A stretch of DNA of 33,520 nt, from the NCBI GenBank assembly GCA_038065255.1, contig JBBTRI010000019.1, positions 4,968 through 38,487 on the forward strand, in the 5' to 3' direction. Both the position numbers and the translations under genes were made by a program. The number at the start of each line of letters is the position of its first letter. Within the stretch, counting starts at the first letter, position 1. Below, piece by piece: positions 1 to 8,439 of the stretch. Below the pieces are notes generated by a model that saw nothing but the letters and a program-made list of their open reading frames with translations, was not told where the DNA came from and ran no database searches. Origin of the DNA: Patescibacteria group bacterium (lineage in GTDB: Bacteria; Patescibacteriota; Patescibacteriia; JACQRZ01).

Positions 1-199
1 CGGGAATATCCTCTCCTGCACGCAATTTCAAGATCATCCATTCTTCAAGAACTTCCTGCAATTCTTTACGGCAATCTTCCAAGTGCGTAGCTTGCGCCCA
101 TACGCCCTGAAGCAATGGAAGTTCACCGAAATAGCTTCCGTCTTCCAAGAGCTTATATTTTGCAATTTTTAATTGTTCTTCTATGTATTCACTCAACAT
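1..199 (-). CDS. HicB-like antitoxin, truncated by window edge
   Basis: Reading leftwards from an ATG at 199, the frame stays open for 66 codons to the window edge. It begins MLSEYIEEQLKIAKYKLL and contains DGSYFGELPLLQGVWAQATHLEDC and then a KELQEVLEEW helix. This is the layout of HicB-family antitoxins: a beta-rich RNase H-like fold with an acidic 'DGsYfgelP...g..A.g.tleea' core followed by a helix. HicB proteins neutralise HicA, an mRNA-cleaving toxin. The C-terminus and any hicA partner lie outside the window, so a lone or degenerate copy cannot be excluded. The upstream AGAGA stretch is a modest ribosome binding site. Confidence 0.6.
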   Translation of the reverse strand, partial: MLSEYIEEQLKIAKYKLLEDGSYFGELPLLQGVWAQATHLEDCRKELQEVLEEWMILKLRAGEDIP

Positions 200-252
200 A
201 TCTTCTCTTTGTAGTATCCGTCATGGCTTAAGTGTCGTCAAGCTATCCCGCA

Positions 253-900
253 CTATTTTTCGCGGTTGAGGATTTCTTGCAGGTACTCATGGGCTTCAGA
301 AAGCATTCCATGGGATTCCAAAAAGGCTGCATAGGCACGCATAAGGTCGATATGATTTGCTGTTGCGACAAGACCTTTTAAATACATTCCGCGCGCTTCA
401 TCCAGATTATGGAGAGTAGCGGCATAAAACTGCGCATAGGCATCGTAGGACTTCCAACCGTAAGGTTCGGCATCTAGTGCGGCTTCGAAAGCTTTTTTTG
501 CTCCCCGGTAATCTTTCATGCGGATAAGAACACTGGCGCTATGCAAGTGGGTGTCGGCATTGCGCATGTCCTGTTTGAGCGCTTTGACATAGGCATCTTT
601 TGCTTTTTGGAGATAACCGAGCTTTTCATAGAGTTCGCCAAGCTTAGTGTACTGCCGTGCAAGACCCTGCCCCTCTCCCCCATCCCCGCGCTGAATGCCG
701 TTATGAATGCCGACGATTTCTTTTTCGATTGAAGTTCTCTCATCCGGAGACAGTTGGACTTCAACAACCCCATGCGCTGCGCGCGCATTCTGTGCAGTTA
801 CAAATCGAATAGCGTTCGGCAGAGAAAACACGCCCCCGAGCACGGCGAAAAAAATAAGAGCAATAACAGCGCTATCTCTCCTGGGGTTCTGAAACAGCAT
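253..900 (-). CDS. Membrane-anchored TPR protein (second of pair)
   Basis: This 215-residue protein has a short basic N-terminus followed by a hydrophobic segment at about residues 11-30, which is a signal anchor. From about residue 80 onward there are tetratricopeptide-type helical pairs, for example LGELYEKLGYLQKAKDAYVKAL and a following copy around residues 118-148 (LIRMKDYRGAKKAFEAAL). TPR arrays are protein-interaction scaffolds, so the domain would face the cell exterior. The ATG is one base from the stop codon of the upstream TPR gene, which implies translational coupling. The two genes are probably diverged paralogues serving one envelope complex, but no partner can be named from sequence alone. 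Confidence 0.75.
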   Translation of the reverse strand: MLFQNPRRDSAVIALIFFAVLGGVFSLPNAIRFVTAQNARAAHGVVEVQLSPDERTSIEKEIVGIHNGIQRGDGGEGQGLARQYTKLGELYEKLGYLQKAKDAYVKALKQDMRNADTHLHSASVLIRMKDYRGAKKAFEAALDAEPYGWKSYDAYAQFYAATLHNLDEARGMYLKGLVATANHIDLMRAYAAFLESHGMLSEAHEYLQEILNREK

Positions 901-901
901 A

Positions 902-1585
902 TTATTTTGGCAGCTTTTGTTGGAGGTTTTTGATTTCAGCCTCCACTGCCTGCCGGTTTTGTTCCTGCGGGCTTAACGCCAGCCATTGTTGGTAGGTTTC
1001 GACAGCTCTGTCTGCCATGCCGTTGTCTCGGTAATAGCCACCCAAGAGAAGCAAGAACAGCGTACTTCGTGTTTTTTCAAAAGCTGTTTTGTAGAGTGCC
1101 GGGAGCTCGCCCTGCTTATCCAGCAGATAATACGTATAGAGCTCACCAAGCGCTTCGTAACCCAGGGGCTTATCCGGCACGCGTTCGATAGCAAGTTTCG
1201 CGTAGGTTTCCGCCTTGCCGTATTCCTTGGTTTGAATATACAGATGCGTCAGGTTCCAAAAGACTACCGAGGCATTGGGCGCGCGCTCGAGGGCTTTAAG
1301 ATAATTACTTTCGGCATTTGTGTAATCTTGAATGCCGTACTGGCTGGATCCAAGATCCACATAGTTTTGGGCGTCTTTGGGGTTGGCATGAACTGCCCGA
1401 TAGGCGCTTTTCAGATACTGCTTTCTTGAGTCAAAACCCGGTAGGTTTTTGTGGTTCTGTTCATACAGATAATAGGCTATATCCCCCCCATAGATTCGGT
1501 AGGCAACAAATGCGCCGGCACCGGCGGCAAGTAAGATGCCCAGCAGTACAAGTGTTGGCAGTAATTGTCTTAATTTGACATTCAT
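902..1585 (-). CDS. Membrane-anchored TPR protein (first of pair)
   Basis: This 227-residue protein has an N-terminal membrane segment at about residues 8-30 (LPTLVLLGILLAAGAGAFVAY). It is followed by TPR units such as AQNYVDLGSSQYGIQDYTNAE, VFWNLTHLYIQTKEYGKAE and LGYEALGELYTYYLL, and a last pair near residue 190. It lies directly downstream of the giant surface protein gene but behind that gene's terminator, and it has its own promoter at 1600-1628. It forms a two-gene unit with the next TPR gene. A role in assembling or anchoring envelope structures is inference from topology and neighbourhood only. Confidence 0.75.
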   Translation of the reverse strand: MNVKLRQLLPTLVLLGILLAAGAGAFVAYRIYGGDIAYYLYEQNHKNLPGFDSRKQYLKSAYRAVHANPKDAQNYVDLGSSQYGIQDYTNAESNYLKALERAPNASVVFWNLTHLYIQTKEYGKAETYAKLAIERVPDKPLGYEALGELYTYYLLDKQGELPALYKTAFEKTRSTLFLLLLGGYYRDNGMADRAVETYQQWLALSPQEQNRQAVEAEIKNLQQKLPK

Positions 1586-1599
1586 ATATTTGTTTGAAA

Positions 1600-1628
1600 A
1601 ATATAGCCGTTTGGCGCAATAAAAGCAA
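1600..1628 (-). promoter_or_regulatory. Promoter of the TPR gene pair
   Basis: On the minus strand TTGCTT (1623-1628) and TATATT (1600-1605) are separated by 17 bp, a sigma70-like arrangement placing the transcription start close to the ATG at 1585. The -35 overlaps the first bases after the terminator hairpin of the upstream surface-protein gene. Confidence 0.5.
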
Positions 1629-1656
1629 GACCCCTCCGAAGTACATCGGAGGGGTC
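1629..1656 (-). terminator. Rho-independent terminator of surface-protein gene
   Basis: There is an 11-bp perfect stem (1629-1639 with 1646-1656, GACCCCTCCGA/TCGGAGGGGTC) with a 6-nt loop. On the minus strand it is followed by TTGCTTTTATT. It lies 47 bp beyond the stop codon of the 1593-residue protein. Confidence 0.8.
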
Positions 1657-1702
1657 GTTGCGTTTCCTAGCTACGCTTTTTGGCTACGAAGCCCGAGAAA
1701 GC

Positions 1703-4700
1703 TTAGTAGGTGACGGTGTTGCCGTAGACTGGATAGTTGTCTGCGACATCCATCATACCGCCTGCTGAGGTGACGGTGCTCGTACCTGCAGCTAAGCCAC
1801 TCGCTGCCACACTGTAGAGTGTTACGAATGGAGTTGCGATATTTGAACCTGCAAGAGGCGTGAGCGTTACAACTGCTGCTGCGCTTGCTGCTGTGGCCTG
1901 CGCTGCCAAGGTGGCATTTGCATTCCATGCAGCGGCAATTGCTGTTGCAGCTGTTGTCGTGGTTCCGCCTACTACACCGGTATCAACCGACTGGCCATGG
2001 GCAAGGATTCTGAAGGTATTCGTTCCTGCGCCATCTACTGCGGTAACGGTAAGGGTTACAGTCATAGGCACGCTGTTTGCGCCTGCTGCTGCTTCCGAAC
2101 CGTAGCGGTTGTTGACGTCAACATAGTCCCAGCGAACGCCGCCGAGATTGTTGCCTGCAGCCTGTGCTGCTCCGCGACCGACATACTGTCCTGCGCCGGC
2201 TGAACCGTCAAGGAACACGCCTGCCGTCACTGAGCCAGACGTAACGCCTGCTTTGACGTTCGAAGTGTTTGCCTTGATCACGAGTTGTGATGGTGAACCG
2301 GGAGAGACAATAATCGGGGTGTTGAGCAAGAACTGCACGTAGTTGCCCGTGTTCATGCGCATGGTCTGCGATGCTGCACCGAGCAGTACCGAACCTGCTG
2401 TTGCGCCCGTGCCGCCGGTAACGACGTTCACAGTTGCACCAAGGTCACGGTTGTTCTGCCAGAGCTGCCATCCGCTAATACCACCGCCGGCAGTTGCGCT
2501 GTTTGAAGCGCCAAATGCCATTGCGGCAGCAGCTGCGTATGCACCGGTGCCGGAAACGGCATAGGTGTCAGCAAAACCTGCGACTGAAGTAAGCGTAAGC
2601 GTTCCGCCAGCAACTGTCGCTGAAACAATCTTATTGATAACGGGATGAGCGTTAACAATGACTGCCATATTGGTTGCTTCGGTTGCAGCTACATCATTGG
2701 CATCGGCGATGGTGATCGTCGTGCCGTTCACTACAAGCGTTGAAGCTGCAGCGTTTGCCGCAACTACGATAGCCGTAGTCGACTGTGCGGTCGAGTACGA
2801 ACCGGAGGTCTTCAGCGTGACCGAGCTCAGACGAAGATCTCGAGTGCCGTCCGACTTCACGTCGAAGGTTGCAAGTGCCTGGCCCGACTGCGGAGACTGC
2901 GTGCCGCCCAATGAACTTGCGTTCAGGGTGACTGCCGCTTCCGTGTTGTGGTTGACCATGGCATTCGACTGGAAGTTCAGGTTGCCGTTCACAGCTGCCG
3001 TGTTTGCCTGGGCAGTGTCGAAGGCTGCCAAACGTCCGCCGAGGGTCGTATCGACTGCATCGGCCTGTGCGGTTCCTGCAGCGGTCAATGTTACAACATT
3101 TGTCGTTGTATCGGTTGCCGCAACCAAGAAGCCTGCGCCGCCGTTTGTTTCGTTGGCATCACCGAAATCGCCATCGTTGTTGAAGTCGATTGCAACGCGG
3201 TGGTTGACTACGAATTGTGATGCATCGTTGACAGTGACTGTTGCTGCTGTATCGGCATTGTCATTGTTTGCTGCTGTGCCGACTGTGCCTCCGGATACGC
3301 GTACGGTAGTGCCGGATGATGCACCGCTGTACTCATAGTACGTTGGGGCAAAGAAGCTCTGTTGACCGACTGCCTGGACGCCGGAACCCGTTGAGGTTCC
3401 TTTGAGCCAGAGAACGGTCGGAGATGCGCCCTTGGCAACCGTGAAGTTGAGATTGGTGAACTTGATTTCATTGTTCACAATCTGTGCATTCTGGCCTACT
3501 TGGGTGCCGCCTGCAAAGAGCTTGAGGTCGGCATAGTTGCCGGCTCCGTTTGCACCTGCAAAATAGAGCTTGCCGAGCTTGATATTCTCCGCATTGGTGT
3601 TTTCCGAGACCTTGAGTGCAAGGAGCGGAACGTCAACCATTGCTGCGTGGACCACCTGTTGGATCGGGGTATCTGTTGGGCTCGAGGTGAGCGTCAGAGT
3701 ACCGTTCGCAACCATAGTGACCGATTGGCCGCTCTGTGCGGTTGCAGTCACGGTTGTCTGTGATTGCGCACCTACAGCAGCTGTTACACTGAGCTGCATC
3801 TGGAGAAGATCTGCGCCGGCTCCTGCAACAGAATCGAAGGCATTGGAGACATCTGCATAGATATCAACCATGACTGTTCCTGATGCGGGGACTTTCAAGC
3901 TGCCGGTGAAGGTTGAAGCGCTTCCTGCCGTTGGGCTTGAAGTCGGCGTGCCGAATGCTGTCTCACCCACTTTGAGGGTAAGGTTGCTGATGCCTGCCAC
4001 AACCGCTGCGGCTGTGAACAATGCAGAGTTCGGGTTGCCTGCGGTGTTGGTACCGGTCGTCAAGCCCATAGTTGTGACCGTGACGTCTTCAGCAGGACCT
4101 GCCTGGACGTTGAACGATCCCACCTTCAAGTTTGCGCCGCCCTTCACCAAGTTGGTTGGGTTGTACGCAGAGTTTGAAGAAACCGTAAGGCTTGTGACAT
4201 CAACCTGGCGCTGATTGCCGGTAACGGTTGATGCTGTTGTGACGAAGTTGTTAGACGAGATGCGGCGTGCATAGAAGCCGGTGATGGTCACGGTATACGC
4301 ATCTGCACTATCCGCCTGTTGGGCAAGATCCGAAACAAACACGAGTTTGCTCGTTGTGCCCGCTTTGACGGTGTGGAAGGTATTCAAGGTGACCTGCGTG
4401 GCTGTCAGGGCACCTGCACCCGTGTTCGTAACGACATTGTTGTTGCCGATGGTAAGATTCGCATCTGCATACAGAGTCGTAGTGAGCGCGGATGAGCTGT
4501 AGATGGTTGCGCCAAGATCGTTATTCATCTTTACGGTTCCCGAGAGGGCATGGCGATTGGTGGTCAATTCATTGGTACCATCGCTGGTAATGCCGAATGT
4601 GACGCGCTGCAATTCCATGTCTTCGCCGAATGCCTTCACATCAAACGATGCGAGGGTAACATTCGTGGAGCCCGGAGCAAGTTTGCCTGATGGCGAATCA

Positions 4701-6484
4701 GACGATTTTGAGAGGGTGATTGAACCCTGGCGGAACTGAACGGCATTTGCCACATCGCCTGCGCCTGTACCATCACCGACCGGGAAGGTCTGAGTGGTGG
4801 TTGGCAGGATGCCTGCGCCGGTGCTGGTGCCATAGAGTTCAATATCATAATCGTTCTGAACGGTCAGGTTGATGGTGCGGCTTGCGCTGTTTGCCGCGCC
4901 CGGGATGTCGATAGAAACGCTAACATCGCGCTGTTGGCCTTTTGCAATCTCATACGGCGCCGCCGAGAGATCGAAGACCATCTTGCTTGCCGTTGCATTT
5001 GCAAGAGTCGCAATGGTTTTGCCTGCCTGATCTTTGAGGGTGATATTTGCATAGTCACCGTCTGCCGCTGAACCGTTGTTGTACAGGGTCAAGCGATTGA
5101 GTTTCATGTTCTCCTGGCCGCTTGTTTCCTGGAGGCGGAATTTTGCAACATCATAGTTCTTCAGACCGAGATCGATCTGAGTTGGTGTTGCGATAGTGCC
5201 GCCGGCAACAGTCTGCGAAGTCAAGGCTGCTGAAGCGATCGTTCCTGCGCCAGCAACAACGCCGAAGGTGCTGCCCCCAAGCGGGAAGGTGCCTTTTGCC
5301 GTTGCGCCGTCAGTTGCGATATCGCCTGCTGCCATTGCATTGATTGCAAGAGTACCACTATTCACGCCTGCTGCGATATTAACTTTCGCATAGAGTGTGG
5401 TTGAGGTGCCTTTTGCAACGGTGATCGGATCATTCGTGAAACCAAGTGTTGATTTCTGTGAGCCGAATGTTGCGATGCTGCCATGGCGTCGGCCGGTGGC
5501 ATCATACACGCCTACGCCACTCACATTGGAATCCTGCAAAATGCCGGATTTGGTGAGTGTAAGACCGGTAACTTTTACATCGCCATCTGCGCTTGCAGTC
5601 AATTTGAGAGCAAGCATGGTGATGTATGCGCTGCCGCCTGCAACCGTCAAACCGTTCGGGTTTGCTTTTGCAAAGGCTGCTGTATCAAGTTCGACTGTCA
5701 ACCCGGTACCCTTTGGCGCTGTTGGCGTTGTTGGGGTGGTGGGGGTTGTTGGAGTCGTAGGAGTTGTCGGAGTTGTTGGCGCTGCTGCTGCGGGGAATGC
5801 CATTGCAAGGCCTGCTTCTTTTGCTGTAACATCTGTGCCTTTTGCAAGACCGGATACATCAGCTGCTGCAGGAGCCTGCAAGTACTTCTCCACATAGCCG
5901 TTTGCCGCAAATGCGCCGTTCGCAAACGAGCGGGCTGCACTGCCATCCCAGAACATCATCATCGTCGAGCCTGCTGGCTTGTAGAGATATCCTGCTGGGG
6001 GTGTTGCGCCGAGAGCGTCGCCCATCATGTAGTTGGGGAAGAATGCATCCGGAACATCGTGAATCTGCTTGTTCCAGTTGCTGCCCCACCACTTCTTGGC
6101 GACATCTTCTGAAGGAATATAGCGAAGCTTGCCTCCCGGTTCGACGGCATAGACCTTCGGATCGGTGGTGATCTTCACTAAGTTGGTACCAGGACGGTAG
6201 GCCATGTTGCCCTTGAGCGGTAAGGCTGCAAGGTCAGCATCACTAAGGGTTTTGACACCCTTGAAATCCTGGAACCATGTTTTATAGGTTTTTTCGTTCG
6301 GGAACGTGTACCGGCCGCCGTTCATGTAGTAGTACACCGAATTTCCTGAGGCTTTGACGAGATCGCCATCCATCGGCGCTGCTGCTGCAGGCATGATGGA
6401 AGCAAAACCGATGCCCCACAAAATCGTGGTGGTCGCTACTGAACCGGTCAGAACGCGTTTTCCCGTTGAGAGAATTCTGTTCAT
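1703..6484 (-). CDS. Giant secreted surface (S-layer-like) protein
   Basis: The product is 1593 residues long. An N-terminal signal peptide (MNRILSTGKRVLTG, a hydrophobic core, then a probable cleavage after AAAA near residue 36) directs export. Residues 40-230 hold three related segments with aromatic strand and loop motifs: YYYMNGGRYTFPNEKTY, VYAVEPGGKLRYIPSEDV and MMFWDGSAARSFANGAF. These resemble repeats seen at the N-termini of exported proteins in Patescibacteria. A (PTT)n linker follows near residues 235-257. The remaining 1300 or so residues are Thr/Ala/Gly/Val-rich beta-sandwich-like domains with almost no Cys. Around residue 1097 an acidic loop DFNNDGDFGDANE looks like a calcium-binding loop. 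Composition and length fit a self-assembling surface layer, but no S-layer family was confirmed. Long open frames on the opposite strand are composition shadows. Confidence 0.8.
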   Translation of the reverse strand: MNRILSTGKRVLTGSVATTTILWGIGFASIMPAAAAPMDGDLVKASGNSVYYYMNGGRYTFPNEKTYKTWFQDFKGVKTLSDADLAALPLKGNMAYRPGTNLVKITTDPKVYAVEPGGKLRYIPSEDVAKKWWGSNWNKQIHDVPDAFFPNYMMGDALGATPPAGYLYKPAGSTMMMFWDGSAARSFANGAFAANGYVEKYLQAPAAADVSGLAKGTDVTAKEAGLAMAFPAAAAPTTPTTPTTPTTPTTPTTPTAPKGTGLTVELDTAAFAKANPNGLTVAGGSAYITMLALKLTASADGDVKVTGLTLTKSGILQDSNVSGVGVYDATGRRHGSIATFGSQKSTLGFTNDPITVAKGTSTTLYAKVNIAAGVNSGTLAINAMAAGDIATDGATAKGTFPLGGSTFGVVAGAGTIASAALTSQTVAGGTIATPTQIDLGLKNYDVAKFRLQETSGQENMKLNRLTLYNNGSAADGDYANITLKDQAGKTIATLANATASKMVFDLSAAPYEIAKGQQRDVSVSIDIPGAANSASRTINLTVQNDYDIELYGTSTGAGILPTTTQTFPVGDGTGAGDVANAVQFRQGSITLSKSSDSPSGKLAPGSTNVTLASFDVKAFGEDMELQRVTFGITSDGTNELTTNRHALSGTVKMNNDLGATIYSSSALTTTLYADANLTIGNNNVVTNTGAGALTATQVTLNTFHTVKAGTTSKLVFVSDLAQQADSADAYTVTITGFYARRISSNNFVTTASTVTGNQRQVDVTSLTVSSNSAYNPTNLVKGGANLKVGSFNVQAGPAEDVTVTTMGLTTGTNTAGNPNSALFTAAAVVAGISNLTLKVGETAFGTPTSSPTAGSASTFTGSLKVPASGTVMVDIYADVSNAFDSVAGAGADLLQMQLSVTAAVGAQSQTTVTATAQSGQSVTMVANGTLTLTSSPTDTPIQQVVHAAMVDVPLLALKVSENTNAENIKLGKLYFAGANGAGNYADLKLFAGGTQVGQNAQIVNNEIKFTNLNFTVAKGASPTVLWLKGTSTGSGVQAVGQQSFFAPTYYEYSGASSGTTVRVSGGTVGTAANNDNADTAATVTVNDASQFVVNHRVAIDFNNDGDFGDANETNGGAGFLVAATDTTTNVVTLTAAGTAQADAVDTTLGGRLAAFDTAQANTAAVNGNLNFQSNAMVNHNTEAAVTLNASSLGGTQSPQSGQALATFDVKSDGTRDLRLSSVTLKTSGSYSTAQSTTAIVVAANAAASTLVVNGTTITIADANDVAATEATNMAVIVNAHPVINKIVSATVAGGTLTLTSVAGFADTYAVSGTGAYAAAAAMAFGASNSATAGGGISGWQLWQNNRDLGATVNVVTGGTGATAGSVLLGAASQTMRMNTGNYVQFLLNTPIIVSPGSPSQLVIKANTSNVKAGVTSGSVTAGVFLDGSAGAGQYVGRGAAQAAGNNLGGVRWDYVDVNNRYGSEAAAGANSVPMTVTLTVTAVDGAGTNTFRILAHGQSVDTGVVGGTTTTAATAIAAAWNANATLAAQATAASAAAVVTLTPLAGSNIATPFVTLYSVAASGLAAGTSTVTSAGGMMDVADNYPVYGNTVTY
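5713..5781 (-). repeat. 9-bp tandem repeat coding a (PTT)n linker
   Basis: About seven copies of a 9-bp unit (plus-strand GTTGTTGGN and variants) encode Pro-Thr-Thr repeats of the surface protein near residues 235-257. Third-position drift between units argues for an old array. The array separates the N-terminal repeat region from the beta-rich part and could vary in length by slippage. Confidence 0.85.
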
Positions 6485-6638
6485 AAGTTAGGTTTTGGAC
6501 CTTTTTATAAGAGTTAGTCTACAAACATTACCTGGGGCAACTTGCGGCACGTGCCACAATCGACTTTTGCTGCTTCAGGCGCCTTTCTGCCATAGCAGGA
6601 AACATTGTATCAACAGAAGAGCACTGATATTAATGTGG
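6485..6638. other. Intergenic region upstream of surface-protein gene
   Basis: This 154-bp gap must contain the surface-protein promoter. On the minus strand a TACAAT (in TTGATACAAT, about 6601-6610) is the best -10-like element, and no clear -35 accompanies it. No good Shine-Dalgarno sequence precedes the ATG at 6484. I do not see the ECF-type motif found at 7797-7825 here. Confidence 0.3.
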
Positions 6639-7658
6639 TTAATTTCGTTTTTTGCCATCAACGGGGGCGTTGTTTGCCGTATCCCGCAATGCTCGCTCGA
6701 TATGAGTAATAGTATCCTTAGATTTGGTTATTTTTTCAAGTGCGAGTTTAAATTCTTTTTTATCTATATCTTCTTGGGCTTTCTCAAGCAGGCCTGCGGC
6801 TTCGTTCTTCTGCTTGATAAGGTCGTCGCGGCTTTGGGGCTGATTCACTGTTGCAAGCGTCACTTTCATCTCAAGGCTGCCAAGCTTTGCCGTCATACTT
6901 CGTATCTCATCAACCAATTGAGAGGCAATCGCCGCATCGGTGAGACCGGCGCTTACTCCCCGATCAACAATCACTTCCAGAGCTTTCTGGTCAGCCTGTT
7001 GAACGGACGACTGGACATCGGCGATCTTTGACTGCGATCCTAACGGAATTTTCAATGCGCCAAGCTCCTGCCGCGTAGATGCTGTCTGCTGTTTGATCGT
7101 ATTTGCCAGAGACACAGCTTTTACCGGCTCGTCGATGGCATCCAAACTTTCTTGTGCCGTTGAAAGATTCTGCGAGAGGGTATCTGCAACAGTTCCCACT
7201 TGCTGTTCTTTCTGCTCATCGGAAAGCGGAGCATTGGAAAGCGCGCGCAATTCTGCAAGGCGACGGCTGACACGTTCAAGTTCCGCCTCTCCCCTGTCTT
7301 GGGGGGAGACAAATGCCATGCGCACTTCCTCATTGGTCTGCTTCACAGCATAGAGTGGGTCGCCCGGCAAACTCCTCTCGGCAACAAACACTATGCCGCT
7401 TCCCGCTACAATAAGTACCGAAAGTGCCGCTGCAAGATGGAAGGGACGCGCAAACACAATGCCAAACGTCATGTGGTATGCGCTTCGTGCTCCCTCGGTA
7501 AGAAAAACAAAGGTTTTTTGGGAAAATGGAACAGCCACATCCTTTGTGCCCTGCGAGCGTATCTGGGATAAGAGAATATCCCGCGTCTTCGTTTTCCATT
7601 CAGACGAGGGCTTGATGGACTGCAGTTGCTGTACTCGTTTTATAAATGCTCGGTTCAT
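6639..7658 (-). CDS. DUF5667 membrane protein, likely sigma-factor partner
   Basis: This 339-residue protein has a cytoplasmic N-terminus of about 70 residues, one membrane segment at about 74-92 (LAAALSVLIVAGSGIVFVA) and then the hallmark ERSLPGDPLYAVKQ at 94-107, followed by a long alpha-helical, Gln/Glu/Lys-rich exterior region to the C-terminus. 'LPGDxLYxvK' after a single TM helix is the signature of DUF5667 proteins, which commonly sit beside ECF sigma factors in Patescibacteria and Actinobacteria. Immediately upstream on the same strand is an ECF sigma gene, so an anti-sigma or signal-sensing role is a reasonable inference. The cytoplasmic part shows no obvious zinc-binding HxxxCxxC motif of classical ZAS anti-sigma factors. 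A Shine-Dalgarno TAGGAG lies before the ATG. Confidence 0.7.
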   Translation of the reverse strand: MNRAFIKRVQQLQSIKPSSEWKTKTRDILLSQIRSQGTKDVAVPFSQKTFVFLTEGARSAYHMTFGIVFARPFHLAAALSVLIVAGSGIVFVAERSLPGDPLYAVKQTNEEVRMAFVSPQDRGEAELERVSRRLAELRALSNAPLSDEQKEQQVGTVADTLSQNLSTAQESLDAIDEPVKAVSLANTIKQQTASTRQELGALKIPLGSQSKIADVQSSVQQADQKALEVIVDRGVSAGLTDAAIASQLVDEIRSMTAKLGSLEMKVTLATVNQPQSRDDLIKQKNEAAGLLEKAQEDIDKKEFKLALEKITKSKDTITHIERALRDTANNAPVDGKKRN

Positions 7659-7680
7659 AGAAACTCCTAAGAGTGATAGA

Positions 7681-7715
7681 AAAAACTCAAATGGAACATC
7701 CCCCTTTGAGTTTTT
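7681..7715 (-). terminator. Terminator-like hairpin in the DUF5667 gene leader
   Basis: A perfect 11-bp inverted repeat AAAAACTCAAA/TTTGAGTTTTT (7681-7691 with 7705-7715) has a 13-nt loop. It reads as a terminator on the minus strand, with a T-run following. It lies between the sigma gene and the DUF5667 gene, only 23 bp before the latter's ATG, so it could attenuate read-through into that gene. Because the stem is itself A/T flanked, it could act in both directions. Confidence 0.55.
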
Positions 7716-7796
7716 GTTTTTGTTATCGGTTTTTTTGTTTTTGCGCGGTCTTTGAATTCGGTCTTTTTTGTGTGGTCTTTTTGTGTTTCTAACTAA

Positions 7797-7825
7797 TAAG
7801 ACGGCTGGGAGTGAAAAGTGTTACA
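7797..7825 (-). promoter_or_regulatory. ECF-type promoter ahead of DUF5667 gene
   Basis: On the minus strand TGTAAC (7820-7825) is followed after 16 bp by CGTCTTA (7797-7803). TGTAAC/CGTC with 16-17 bp spacing is the classic pattern of many ECF sigma-dependent promoters. It starts 12 bp past the sigma gene stop, so the factor encoded just upstream probably drives its partner gene. The leader would be about 135 nt and includes the hairpin at 7681-7715. Confidence 0.5.
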
Positions 7826-7836
7826 GTGCCCTACGT

Positions 7837-8382
7837 CTATGCGTCAATCATTTTCCGTAGCGCCTTGACTCCCCTATGAAGCAAAACACGCACCGCCCCG
7901 GGCGAGCTCTCCAAAATCGCCGCAATTTCCTTAATGGATAATTCATTCAGAAAATGGAGGACAATCACTTCCCGATACGCATCCTTCAGTTGCCGCAGAG
8001 ATTCTTCTATTTTATTCAAATCCAGCTTGAGATCCATTTTCTCTTCGAGCGTAAGATCACTTCTGTCCGCCACAACGATTTCTGTTTCTTCAATACTTAC
8101 CGGCGCGACGCCTTTCCGCCGGTAAAAATCCACCACAAGGTTCCGTGCAGTCCTATAGAGCAGTGCTTGGAAATACTGCACCTTTTTGCCGTCTCGGATG
8201 TAGTGCCATACTTTCAGAAACGTTTCCGCGGTAATGTCTTCAGCGTCTTGGGGGGTTGCAACCTTGAGATAGACAAATCGGTAAATTTTATCGATATACT
8301 GGTCGTACAACGGCGAAAAGGCCTCCGCGTCTCCGCGGCGGACCCTATAGAGCAAAATGCGTTCATTAAAACGGTTACTCAT
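7837..8382 (-). CDS. ECF-family RNA polymerase sigma factor
   Basis: This 181-residue sigma70-family protein has only regions 2 and 4. Region 2 spans roughly residues 20-90 with YDQYIDKIYRFVYLKV and DAEDITAETFLKVWHYI. Region 4 spans about 125-178 with LKDAYREVIVLHFLNELS, IKEIAAILESSPGAVRVLL (helix-turn-helix) and a basic end. The length and domain set are typical of ECF sigma factors, which direct core polymerase to stress or envelope regulons. It is paired with a DUF5667 membrane protein downstream. Its own promoter is at 8392-8420. The target genes are unknown, and the nearby surface-protein gene lacks an obvious matching motif. Confidence 0.9.
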   Translation of the reverse strand: MSNRFNERILLYRVRRGDAEAFSPLYDQYIDKIYRFVYLKVATPQDAEDITAETFLKVWHYIRDGKKVQYFQALLYRTARNLVVDFYRRKGVAPVSIEETEIVVADRSDLTLEEKMDLKLDLNKIEESLRQLKDAYREVIVLHFLNELSIKEIAAILESSPGAVRVLLHRGVKALRKMIDA

Positions 8383-8391
8383 GGAAAACCA

Positions 8392-8420
8392 ATTCTATCA
8401 CAAAAAATGGATTCTGTACA
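8392..8420 (-). promoter_or_regulatory. Promoter of the sigma-factor gene
   Basis: On the minus strand TGTACA (8415-8420) and TAGAAT (8392-8397) are 17 bp apart, just ahead of the ATG at 8382. The upstream flank shares GT(G/A)GGGCACTGTA with the promoter before the DUF5667 gene. Confidence 0.45.
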
Positions 8421-8439
8421 GTGCCCCACCTCTTTTACG

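Noticed and set aside
2658-3338. 226-codon open frame on the plus strand across the surface-protein gene
   Set aside because: It is a shadow of the Thr/Ala/Val-rich gene on the other strand; its composition mirrors the repeats and no start signal or family is seen.
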